From Nonomuraea sp. PA05 (lineage in GTDB: Bacteria > Actinomycetota > Actinomycetes > Streptosporangiales > Streptosporangiaceae): a stretch of 63,955 nucleotides of DNA. The stretch lies in NCBI RefSeq assembly GCF_008086045.1, contig NZ_VSEY01000059.1, positions 1 to 63,955 on the forward strand, read 5' to 3'. Under the pieces are notes generated by a model. The model saw nothing but the letters and a program-made list of their open reading frames with translations. It ran no database searches and had not been told where the DNA came from. Shown one piece after another: positions 9,561 to 17,370 of the stretch (the stretch's first letter is position 1; the number at the start of each line of letters is the position of its first letter). Both the position numbers and the translations under genes were made by a program.

Positions 9561-11738
9561 ATGGCTATCGGGTTGAGCGAGGAGCACGAGGCGCTCCGTG
9601 AGTCGGTGAGCGGCTGGGCCGAGCGGAACATCCCCTCGGAGCTGCTGCGCGCCGGGACGGAAGGCCGTCCCGCGTTCTGGCCTGGCCTCGCCGAGCAGGG
9701 GCTGCTCGGCCTGCACGTGCCCGAGGAGTACGGCGGCTCCGGCTACGGCCTCCTGGAGGCGGCCGTGGCCGTCGAGGCGCTGGCCGAGCGCATGGCGCCG
9801 GGGCCGTTCGTGCCGACGGTGCTGGCCGGCGCGGTGATCAACGCCTCCAAGCGCCCCGAGCACCTGGAGTCGTTCGTGGACGGCACGCTGACCGCCGCCG
9901 TCGCGCTGACCGGCTCGCTGACCGCCACCCGCCGCGACGACGGCTCGCTGGTCGTCTCCGGCACCGCCGAGCCCGTGCTCGGCGGCTCGCTGGCCGACTC
10001 GCTGGTGCTGCCGGTCGCCACCCCCGAGGGTGAGGAGTGGGTGCTCGTCGACGCCTCCTCCGCCACCGTCACCGAGATCAAGTCGCTCGACCTGACCAGG
10101 CCGGTCGCCAAGGTCGAGCTGTCGGAGGTGGTCGTCCCCGCCGAGGGCGTCCTGGAGGGCGTCGAGACCTCCGACGTGCGCGACCTGGCCGCGATCCTGC
10201 TCGGCGCCGAGGCGGCGGGCCTGGCCTCGTGGTGCGTGACGGCCGCCGCCGAGTACGCCAAGGTACGCGTCCAGTTCGGCCGCCCGATCGGCCAGTTCCA
10301 GGGCATCAAGCACAAGCTGTCGCGGATGCTCGTCGCGCTGGAGCAGGCCCGCGCCACCGTGTGGGACGCCACCCGCGCCGAGGGTCAGGAGCTGCGCTTC
10401 GCCGCCGCCGTCGCCGGGGTGATGGCGCCGGACGCCGCCGTGCAGTGTGCCAAGGACGCCATCCAGACCTTCGGCGGCATCGGCTACACCTTCGAGCACG
10501 ACGTGCACCTGTACTACCGCCGCGCGCTCACCCTGCGCGCCCTGCTCGGCTCGTCGGCCGAGTGGGCCGCGACGGTGACCGAGCTGTCGCTGCAGGGCGT
10601 CGCCCGCGAGATGGAGATCGACCTGCCCGAGGGCGCGGAGGAGCTGCGCGAGTCGATCCGCGGCGAGATCGCGGAGATCGCGAAGCTGGAGGGCAAGGAG
10701 CAGAAGCGGGCCCTGGCCGGCCAGGGGTTCGTGATGTCGCACCTGCCCAAGCCGTGGGGCCGCGACGCCAAGCCGCTGGAGCAGGTGCTGATCGCGCAGG
10801 AGCTCAAGGCCGCCAAGGTGCGCCTGCCCGCCATGATCATCGGCGCCTGGGTGGTGCCGTCGATCGCCGCGTACGGGACGCCCGAGCAGCAGCAGCGCTT
10901 CCTGCCCAAGACGCTCAGCGGCGAGATGATTTGGTGCCAGCTCTTCTCCGAGCCGGGCGCCGGCTCCGACCTGGCCTCGCTGCAGATGAAGGCGGAGCAG
11001 GTCGAGGGCGGCTGGAAGCTCAACGGCCAGAAGATCTGGACGTCCGTCGCCCACGTGGCCGAGTGGGGCATCTGCATCGCCCGCAACTCCAGCGAGGGCT
11101 CCAAGCACGAGGGCATCACGTACTTCCTGGTCGACATGAAGGCCCCCGGCGTCACCGTCAGGCCGCTGACCGAGATGACCGGCGAGAACCTGTTCAACGA
11201 GGTCTTCCTGGACGACGTCTTCGTGCCGGACGACCTGGTCGTGGGCGAGGTCGGCGAGGGCTGGAAGGTGGCCCGCAACACGCTGTCCAACGAGCGCGTC
11301 TCGCTGTCGTCCGGTTCGGGCGGCACCGGCGCGTCGGTGCCCGATCTGCTCGGGCTGGCCGGGCGGCTTGGGCGGGAGCTCACGCCGGTCGAGGCGCGGC
11401 AGGTGGCCGAGGTGGTCTGCGAGGGCCACTCGATCAACGCGCTGTCGCTGCGGGTGACGCTCAAGCAGCTCGCCGGGTCCGAGCCGGGCGCGGACGCGTC
11501 CGTGCGGAAGCTGCTGTCCACCTCGCACGCCCAGCACGTGTCCGAGATGGCGGTGGAGCTGCTCGGGGCGGCTGCCGTGACGGCCGCCGACATGAAGCTC
11601 GGCGACGCCGGTTACTGGAACAGGGCGGTGCTCGCCACCCGGGCGATGACCATCTACGGCGGCACGACCGAGGTGCAGCTCAACATCATCGGTGAGCGCA
11701 TGCTGGGCCTGCCCAGGGACCCGGAGCCCGGCAAGTAG
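9561..11738 (+). CDS. Fused double-domain acyl-CoA dehydrogenase (FadE34/FadE6-type)
   Basis: 725 residues, twice the normal length. An N-terminal acyl-CoA dehydrogenase domain (about 1-345; GLHVPEEYGGSGYG, VQFGRPIGQFQ, TFGGIGYTFEHD) is followed by a second complete one (about 350-725; LFSEPGAGSDLAS, GQKIWTS, TIYGGTTEVQLNIIGERMLGLP). Each should bind FAD, or one may be a structural half. In mycobacteria, sterol side-chain dehydrogenases are alpha2-beta2 pairs, and FadE34 is a natural fusion of the two subunits. This protein has that layout, so oxidation of a bulky CoA thioester is plausible. It has its own palindrome upstream and is followed by a convergent gene. Confidence 0.88.
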   Translation: MAIGLSEEHEALRESVSGWAERNIPSELLRAGTEGRPAFWPGLAEQGLLGLHVPEEYGGSGYGLLEAAVAVEALAERMAPGPFVPTVLAGAVINASKRPEHLESFVDGTLTAAVALTGSLTATRRDDGSLVVSGTAEPVLGGSLADSLVLPVATPEGEEWVLVDASSATVTEIKSLDLTRPVAKVELSEVVVPAEGVLEGVETSDVRDLAAILLGAEAAGLASWCVTAAAEYAKVRVQFGRPIGQFQGIKHKLSRMLVALEQARATVWDATRAEGQELRFAAAVAGVMAPDAAVQCAKDAIQTFGGIGYTFEHDVHLYYRRALTLRALLGSSAEWAATVTELSLQGVAREMEIDLPEGAEELRESIRGEIAEIAKLEGKEQKRALAGQGFVMSHLPKPWGRDAKPLEQVLIAQELKAAKVRLPAMIIGAWVVPSIAAYGTPEQQQRFLPKTLSGEMIWCQLFSEPGAGSDLASLQMKAEQVEGGWKLNGQKIWTSVAHVAEWGICIARNSSEGSKHEGITYFLVDMKAPGVTVRPLTEMTGENLFNEVFLDDVFVPDDLVVGEVGEGWKVARNTLSNERVSLSSGSGGTGASVPDLLGLAGRLGRELTPVEARQVAEVVCEGHSINALSLRVTLKQLAGSEPGADASVRKLLSTSHAQHVSEMAVELLGAAAVTAADMKLGDAGYWNRAVLATRAMTIYGGTTEVQLNIIGERMLGLPRDPEPGK

Positions 11739-11756
11739 GGCCGCACGCCTCCGTCC

Positions 11757-13589
11757 CTAACCGGCCAGTGGCTGCGGCGGGACGGGGGCGCCGGTGTCGG
11801 AGGGGACGGGGGTCCCGATCCTGATCTCGCCGACGCAGGAACCCGCGCCGATCGCCCGGACGGCCAGCTCCGTGCCGCCCCCGGTGATCGGCGCGAACGT
11901 CCTGCCCAGGTCCTTGCCCGCGGGCACCGTGCTGTGCGCGAGCCCGAGGCGCACGTTCAGCATGGTCGGGGCGCCGTTCAGGTAGGAGATCTGGACGGTG
12001 TGCTCGCCGGGCGCGATCGGCGCGGGCAGCCGGAAGATCACCTCCTGCTCGCCGACCGGCGTGCAGGAGTCCTTCGACGGGACGGTGACGCCGTCGACGC
12101 GCACCGGCCGGAGCCGTCCCCGCGGGTCGAAGATCAGCGGATCGGGCACCGGCCCAGCCAGCCGCTCGGTCCAGGTGATCAGGTGCGGCGCGGTGCTGCC
12201 GAGCACCTTGGAGTGGCGGGCGTAGTCGTAGAAGAACGCCGCGAAGGCCACGTTCTCCGGCACGTGCGTGTCGAGCACGACCGTGCCCGCCGGGACGCGC
12301 GCCAGCGCCTGCGCGCCGGTCGTCACGTAGCTCTTGACGTTGCGCCCGAGCGGCCGGTCGGCGTAGGCGGCCACCGACCACACCGAGCTCGCCGCGAACG
12401 CCAGCGCCACCGGCACCCACCACCAGGTGAACCGGGGCGCGGGCCGCAGCCAGGGCCGCTGCTCGCCCTCGACCGGGATGAAGGCCAGCCCGATCACCAC
12501 GGTCACCAGGACGGCGGTGGACGAGATGTACCGCAGCTCGAACCCGCTCAGATCGGGACCGAGCACCTCCACCCGCCCCAGCATGATCGGCACCACGTCC
12601 GCCAGCAGGAAGTAGCCCAGCAGCGTCGCCCACGCGAGCCAGGCCCGCCGCCGCCACCACACGGACACGGCCACGGCGGCCACCGCGGCCAGCCCGCTCA
12701 CCCACATGAGCGCGGGCGGGGTGGCGGCCAGCGCGTAGTCCTCGCCGATCGGCTGCCACCGCCAGGGGCCGCCCAGCGACGTGGGGATGAGCGAGCCGGT
12801 CAGCAGCGTCCACGCCGACTTCAGCGCCACCTCGGCGCTGGGCAGTTCGGGGCTGAAGGTTTCGTTCGTGAGCTGCACGGAGGTGAAGAGCTGACGGAAG
12901 AACACCACCGCGTACGGCACCAGCACGGCCAGGTACAGCAGCCAGCCCCGCCACAGCCGCCGCAGCGCGCCCGCGCCGCCGAGCCAGCCGACCGTCAGCA
13001 CGAGCGCCAGCACCGGGATGAACGGCGCCTTGACGAAGAACACCATCCCGAGCACGGTCCACGCCGCCGCCGCGAGCGCGTGCCTGAAGCGTCCGGTGCG
13101 GGTGTAGTGCACGTGCGAGGCCAGCGCCATCGGCAGCGCGATCTGGAACGGCAGCGTCTCGGCCACCACCGCCCACCACGACAGCCCCGGCACCGTCATC
13201 GGCGTCAGCAGGGCGAAGCCGAGCGGGACGAGGATGGCCGGGCGCGTCCCGAACAGCACCCGCAGCAGCCGCAGCAGCGCCAGCCCGGCCGCCGCCTGGA
13301 GGCTGATCGTGACGGTGTGCGCCAGCACGTCGTTGTAGACGCCGAGCCGCCCCATCGCCCACTGGATCGCGAACGCCCCCGGCATCAGGTGGCCGAAGTC
13401 GATGCGCATGAGGTAGTCCCAGGACAGCGGGTTCTCCAGCCCCCTGGCGATGAACATGAAGTCGTCCTGGCGGAAGTACGTCCTGCTGACCAGGCCGTAC
13501 TTCCAGACGAGCTGTACCGCGACCATGACGAGTCCGGCGGCGAGCACCGCGTCGCCGCCCCTGAAACGCATCCCCTGTGTGGAAAACAT
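11757..13589 (-). CDS. Polytopic membrane protein, GT-C glycosyltransferase-like
   Basis: About 610 residues from ATG 13589; a TTG at 13625 is an alternative, but GGGAGG fits the ATG. Roughly ten hydrophobic segments occupy the first 420 residues, and a soluble C-terminal part of about 190 residues should be extracytoplasmic. Near the N-terminus an acidic pair in RQDDF sits in the first external loop, where GT-C enzymes carry their catalytic Asp. That suggests a lipid-phosphate-sugar-dependent transferase, but no sub-family is recognised. It is divergent from another polytopic gene at 13673 and lies at the edge of the glycan region. Confidence 0.7.
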   Translation of the reverse strand: MFSTQGMRFRGGDAVLAAGLVMVAVQLVWKYGLVSRTYFRQDDFMFIARGLENPLSWDYLMRIDFGHLMPGAFAIQWAMGRLGVYNDVLAHTVTISLQAAAGLALLRLLRVLFGTRPAILVPLGFALLTPMTVPGLSWWAVVAETLPFQIALPMALASHVHYTRTGRFRHALAAAAWTVLGMVFFVKAPFIPVLALVLTVGWLGGAGALRRLWRGWLLYLAVLVPYAVVFFRQLFTSVQLTNETFSPELPSAEVALKSAWTLLTGSLIPTSLGGPWRWQPIGEDYALAATPPALMWVSGLAAVAAVAVSVWWRRRAWLAWATLLGYFLLADVVPIMLGRVEVLGPDLSGFELRYISSTAVLVTVVIGLAFIPVEGEQRPWLRPAPRFTWWWVPVALAFAASSVWSVAAYADRPLGRNVKSYVTTGAQALARVPAGTVVLDTHVPENVAFAAFFYDYARHSKVLGSTAPHLITWTERLAGPVPDPLIFDPRGRLRPVRVDGVTVPSKDSCTPVGEQEVIFRLPAPIAPGEHTVQISYLNGAPTMLNVRLGLAHSTVPAGKDLGRTFAPITGGGTELAVRAIGAGSCVGEIRIGTPVPSDTGAPVPPQPLAG

Positions 13590-13672
13590 GCCCCCTGCCT
13601 CCCGGGCGAAGGGTAACCACGGCAAGGTGATCAGTGGAATGGGTCGTTTCAGGGTTGTGATGTCATTGCGGG

Positions 13673-15214
13673 ATGCCGTACACCGCCCGAGCCGGGCTCG
13701 CCGCCGCCCTTCTCGGGCTGGCGCTCGGCTGCCTGGCGCTCGGGCCGGCTCTCGGATGGGGCTTCACGCTGCTTCAGGACATGGTGTTCGTGCCGGACCC
13801 GGCGTTCTCGCGGTTCACGTTCGGGCTGGCGGGCGGGGCGGCGCGGGTGGTGCCGAGCGACGCCGTGGTGACCGCGCTGGCGCAGGCGCTGCCCGCCGAG
13901 CTGGTGCAGAAGGCGATCCTGCTGGGGATCTTCGTGCTGGGCTGCTCGGGGGCGGCGCTGCTGCTGCCGTCGGAGTCGCTGGGGCCGAGGCTGGTGGCGG
14001 GGGCGTGCTACGTGTGGAACCCGTACGTGGCCGAGCGGCTGCTGATCGGGCAGTGGGCGCTGCTGCTGGGCTACGCAGGGCTGCCGTGGGTGGTCCGGGC
14101 GGTCTGGTCAGGACGCCGGATCGCGCTGTCGGTGTTGCCGGCGGCCGTCGGCGGGTTCGCGGCGATGACGGTCACGGCTCTCACGGCGCTTCCCATGGCG
14201 CGGCGAGCCGTCGTGGTGCGCGTGGTTGCGGTGCTGGCGCTGTTCAGCCTCCCGTGGCTGATCCCGACGGCGCTGCGCCCCGAGGGCATCGACGGTGATC
14301 CCGTAGGGGTGGACGCGTTCGCGGCCAGGGCCGACACGCCCTTCGGAGCGGTCGGGAGCCTGCTGTCGCTGGGCGGGATCTGGAACAGGTACGCGGTTCC
14401 CCTCGGGTACGAGAGCGTCGCGGGGGCGGTGGCCAGGCTGGCGCTCGTGCTCGTCGGGGTGGCCGTCTTCCTGCGCTCGGAGGTCCCGTACAAGCGGCGG
14501 CTGGCCGTGGCGGCGGGCATCGGGCTGGCCGTGGCCTGCGTGGGGGTGAGCGAGCCGGGCCGGGCGGCGTTCAGGTGGGTCGTGGTGGAGGTGTGGGGCG
14601 GGTTCGCGGTGTTCAGGGACGCCCAGCAGTTCGTGGCGCCGCTGGCCCTGGTGGCGGCGCTGGGGCTGGGGCTGCTGGCCGGGCGGGTCGCCCGCGAGCG
14701 GGCCTGGGTGGCCGCGCTGGTGCTGGTGCCGGTGGCGGTGCTGCCGACCATGGCGTGGGGGTCGCTGGGGCGGCTGGGGGCGGTGTCCTATCCGGCGAGC
14801 TGGACGGCGGCGCGGGAGGTCATCGGGCGCGATCCGGAGGCGGGCGACGTGCTGGTGCTGCCGTTCGAGGCGTACCGGCAGTTCCCGTGGAACGGCGGGC
14901 GGGCGGTGCTGGACCCGGCGCAGCGCTTCTTCGCGACGGCGGGGCGGCGGGTGGTGTCCAACGACGCCGTGCGGGTGGGCGGCATGGTCGTGGAGAGCGA
15001 GGATCCGCGCGTCCAGGCGCTAGAACAGGTACTAGAAGGGCCTTCGCCTGACCTGCCTGGTGCGGGTTTTCGCTACGTGATAGTCGACGCGGGGACAGGT
15101 GAAGAGCGGGAGCGGTTCGGTCAGTGGCTACGGAGTGCGAGGGTCCTGGTCGATACCGGTGACCTGCGGTTGTATCGATTTGACGGGCCGGTCGCGCGGG
15201 TTCCGTCCGAATAG
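13673..15214 (+). CDS. Polytopic membrane protein, distantly AftD-like
   Basis: 513 residues with about ten hydrophobic segments. The motif WNPYVAERLLIGQWALLLGYAG and the following loop resemble the middle part of AftD-type arabinofuranosyltransferases, including the similarly placed region of the large protein at 17367-21467. The last 150 residues are soluble (VLVLPFEAYRQFPW). A GT-C transferase or a membrane assembly partner for glycan export is likely. The start ATG 13673 has only a weak ribosome site (TGCGGG). It leads into the DUF2613-GT2-GT4-AftD genes on the same strand. Confidence 0.65.
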   Translation: MPYTARAGLAAALLGLALGCLALGPALGWGFTLLQDMVFVPDPAFSRFTFGLAGGAARVVPSDAVVTALAQALPAELVQKAILLGIFVLGCSGAALLLPSESLGPRLVAGACYVWNPYVAERLLIGQWALLLGYAGLPWVVRAVWSGRRIALSVLPAAVGGFAAMTVTALTALPMARRAVVVRVVAVLALFSLPWLIPTALRPEGIDGDPVGVDAFAARADTPFGAVGSLLSLGGIWNRYAVPLGYESVAGAVARLALVLVGVAVFLRSEVPYKRRLAVAAGIGLAVACVGVSEPGRAAFRWVVVEVWGGFAVFRDAQQFVAPLALVAALGLGLLAGRVARERAWVAALVLVPVAVLPTMAWGSLGRLGAVSYPASWTAAREVIGRDPEAGDVLVLPFEAYRQFPWNGGRAVLDPAQRFFATAGRRVVSNDAVRVGGMVVESEDPRVQALEQVLEGPSPDLPGAGFRYVIVDAGTGEERERFGQWLRSARVLVDTGDLRLYRFDGPVARVPSE

Positions 15215-15250
15215 GTACGCTGATCAGCGTCTTTGTTAAGATTTCGTCTA

Positions 15251-15280
15251 GCTACTTCCGAGTAGCAAGAATTGGTTCTA
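15251..15280 (+). promoter_or_regulatory. Hairpin plus AGAATTGGTTCT operator-like site before glycan genes
   Basis: GCTAC-TTCCGA-GTAGC forms a 5-bp hairpin at 15251-15266, and AGAATTGGTTCT follows at 15268-15279. The latter resembles the AGAAC..GTTCT sites elsewhere in this window. The position, 45-75 bp before the GTG at 15325, fits a promoter or operator of the DUF2613-AftD genes. Confidence 0.4.
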
Positions 15281-15324
15281 GGTTTAGGGACGCCCGCACC
15301 ACTGTCCGCTCAGGGAGGAACCCC

Positions 15325-15459
15325 GTGATCAAGATCCTCTTAGCAGCGATGATCGGCGTCGCCGTTGCGGCACTCGTGATGACGGTCACCACCGTCACCT
15401 TCACCGGCGCCACCGCCACGCCGGTCAACCAGCCGCTCTACAACTACGGCGACCGGTAA
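15325..15459 (+). CDS. Small membrane/secreted protein, DUF2613-like
   Basis: 44 residues starting at GTG 15325, with a strong GGGAGG 6 bp upstream. It is one hydrophobic helix (ILLAAMIGVAVAALVMTV) followed by a short tail ending NQPLYNYGDR. Tails with LYNYG are typical of the DUF2613 family, whose mycobacterial member is a small protein encoded next to aftD. Here the aftD-like gene lies 1.9 kb downstream on the same strand, and the GT2 gene begins 13 bp after this stop. The conserved linkage suggests a partner of the membrane glycosyltransferase. Confidence 0.75.
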   Translation: MIKILLAAMIGVAVAALVMTVTTVTFTGATATPVNQPLYNYGDR

Positions 15460-15472
15460 GACCGAGCCGAAC

Positions 15473-16279
15473 ATGCCACCCTCTCCGCAAGGGGACGAGA
15501 GGGCGAGCCGGCCACCACTGCTTGAGATCGTCGTTCCGGCCCACAACGAGGAACGCCGACTTCCCGGGGGGCTCCTGCAGCTGTGCGCGAAGCTTGCCCG
15601 AATGCCGTTCCCCACCTCAGTCATCGTCGTGGACAACAACAGCACCGATCGCACGGCCGAGATCGTCAAGAGCTGGCCGCGCGGCCCCGTGCCCGTCCGC
15701 CTCGTCCAGTGCGCGATCCCCGGCAAGGGGGCCGCCGTCCGTGCCGGGCTGCTCGGCACCAGCGCGCCCTTCGTCGGCTTCTGCGACGCCGACATGGCCA
15801 CCGACCTCGACGCCATCGACGTGGCGCTCGGGCTGCTGCTGTCCGGTGAGCGCGTGGTGATCGGCTCCAGGGCGCACGGCGGCTCGCACGTCGAGAACCG
15901 GCACAGCAAGGTGCGCGAGCTGGGCGCGTTCGGCTTCCGCGCGCTCGCGGGCGCGCTCGTCCACGGCGTCAGCGACACCCAGTGCGGCTTCAAGTTCTTC
16001 GACGGCGTGCTGGCCCGCGAGACCGCCGCGCGGCTGCGCACCCCCGGCTTCGCGTTCGACGTCGAGCTGCTCGCGCGCTGCGTCGAGCGCGGCTCGACGG
16101 TGCGGGAGATCCCCGTGCGCTGGCGCGACATGCCGGGCTCGCGGTTCTCCCCGGCCAGGCACACGTTCGGCATCGTGCTTGAGCTGGGCCGGATCTGGGT
16201 GCGGCTGCACGCCCGGCCGCGGCCCGCCGCCGCGCATCCGGCCTGGGAACCGCCGCTCGACCCCGTCGGATATCCGTGA
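15473..16279 (+). CDS. Family 2 glycosyltransferase (dolichyl-phosphate glucosyl/mannosyltransferase type)
   Basis: 268 residues. GT-A fold motifs: VVPAHNEERR at the start, VVDNNSTDRT, and the metal-binding FCDADMATD, then DTQCGFKFF and PVRWRDMPGSR, which are typical of the ALG5/DPM1 group. There is no clear C-terminal membrane span. It should transfer a hexose from a nucleotide sugar to a polyprenyl phosphate at the cytoplasmic face, giving donors for GT-C enzymes such as those around it. The downstream GT4 gene starts within its stop codon. Confidence 0.85.
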   Translation: MPPSPQGDERASRPPLLEIVVPAHNEERRLPGGLLQLCAKLARMPFPTSVIVVDNNSTDRTAEIVKSWPRGPVPVRLVQCAIPGKGAAVRAGLLGTSAPFVGFCDADMATDLDAIDVALGLLLSGERVVIGSRAHGGSHVENRHSKVRELGAFGFRALAGALVHGVSDTQCGFKFFDGVLARETAARLRTPGFAFDVELLARCVERGSTVREIPVRWRDMPGSRFSPARHTFGIVLELGRIWVRLHARPRPAAAHPAWEPPLDPVGYP

Positions 16280-17370
16280 GAATCGCTGTCGTCAACTGGC
16301 GTGACCCCTGGCACCCCCAGGCCGGCGGCGCCGAGACGTTCGCCTGGGAGGTGGCCCGCCGCTTCGCGCGGGCGGGTCACCAGGTGTGCTACGTCACGGC
16401 GCGGGCGCCCGGGCAGAGCAGGCGCGACAGCGTGGACGGGGTGCGCTTCGTGCGGATGGGCGGGGTCTTCACCGTCTATCCGCTGGTTCTGGGCTGGCTG
16501 CTGCTGTACGGGGGCCGCTTCGAAGCGGTGCTCGACTGCCAGAACGGCATCCCGTTCTTCACCCCCTGGGTGGTGCGGCGGCGCACCCGCGTGCTGTGCG
16601 TGGTGCACCACGTGCACGACCGGCAGTTCGGCGTGCACATGCCGGGCTGGCTGGCGGCGTTCGGCCGGTTCCTGGAGGGCCCCGCGTCGCGGTGGAGCTA
16701 CCGGCGGCACGCGAGCGTGGCGGTCTCGCCGTCCACGGTGCGGGCCATGCGGGAGCGGCTCGCCTGGCGCGGCCCCGTGCACATCGTGCCGAACGGGGTC
16801 AGCGTCGCTCAGGACGGAGATTTCCCGAAGAGCCCCGTTCCCCGGCTCGTCTGCCTCGGGCGGCTCGTCGCGCACAAGCGGGTGCACCTGCTGCTCGACG
16901 CCGTCCCCGAGCTGCGCAGGCACCGGCCCGGCCTGGTCGTGGACATCGTCGGCCGGGGGCCGGAGGAGGCGGCGCTGCGGGCCCGGCTGCCCGAGGGCGT
17001 GACCCTGCACGGGTACCTGCCGGAGGAGGACAAGGCGCGCCTCGTCGCGCAGGCGTGGCTGCACGTGAGCGCTTCGCAGGGCGAGGGGTGGGGGCTGAGC
17101 GTGCTGGAGGCCGCCGCCCTCGGCGTGCCGACGGTGGCCTTCGACGTGGACGGGCTGCGCGACGCCGTACGGCACGGGGAGACGGGCTGGCTCCTTCCGG
17201 AAGGGATGGAGCTGGCCAAGGGCCTTGCCGTGGCACTCGACGAGCTGGACCACACTTATACCGTGAAATGTCGGGAATGGGCCGGGCGGTTCTCCTGGGA
17301 CCGCAGCGCCGAACGCCTCCTCGCGCTGCTCCACGGCCGCGACCCCGGCCCCGGCTGGGAGGAGCGGTGA
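16276..17370 (+). CDS. Family 4 glycosyltransferase
   Basis: 364 residues, start GTG 16276 overlapping the previous stop by 4 bp. The N-terminal Rossmann part has GGAETFAWEVARRF, and the C-terminal GT-B part has LGRLVAHKRVHLLLDAV and the nucleotide-sugar site EGWGLSVLEAAALGVPTVAFDVDGL. A retaining transferase acting at the cytoplasmic membrane face. The sugar is not predictable. It is translationally coupled to both neighbours: GT2 upstream, AftD-like downstream (GTGA overlap). Confidence 0.88.
   Translation: MRIAVVNWRDPWHPQAGGAETFAWEVARRFARAGHQVCYVTARAPGQSRRDSVDGVRFVRMGGVFTVYPLVLGWLLLYGGRFEAVLDCQNGIPFFTPWVVRRRTRVLCVVHHVHDRQFGVHMPGWLAAFGRFLEGPASRWSYRRHASVAVSPSTVRAMRERLAWRGPVHIVPNGVSVAQDGDFPKSPVPRLVCLGRLVAHKRVHLLLDAVPELRRHRPGLVVDIVGRGPEEAALRARLPEGVTLHGYLPEEDKARLVAQAWLHVSASQGEGWGLSVLEAAALGVPTVAFDVDGLRDAVRHGETGWLLPEGMELAKGLAVALDELDHTYTVKCREWAGRFSWDRSAERLLALLHGRDPGPGWEER

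Noticed and set aside
16386..17366. N-terminal extension of the AftD-like reading frame
   Set aside because: The frame is open for 327 codons inside the GT4 gene, but codon use and family length favour the GTG at 17367.
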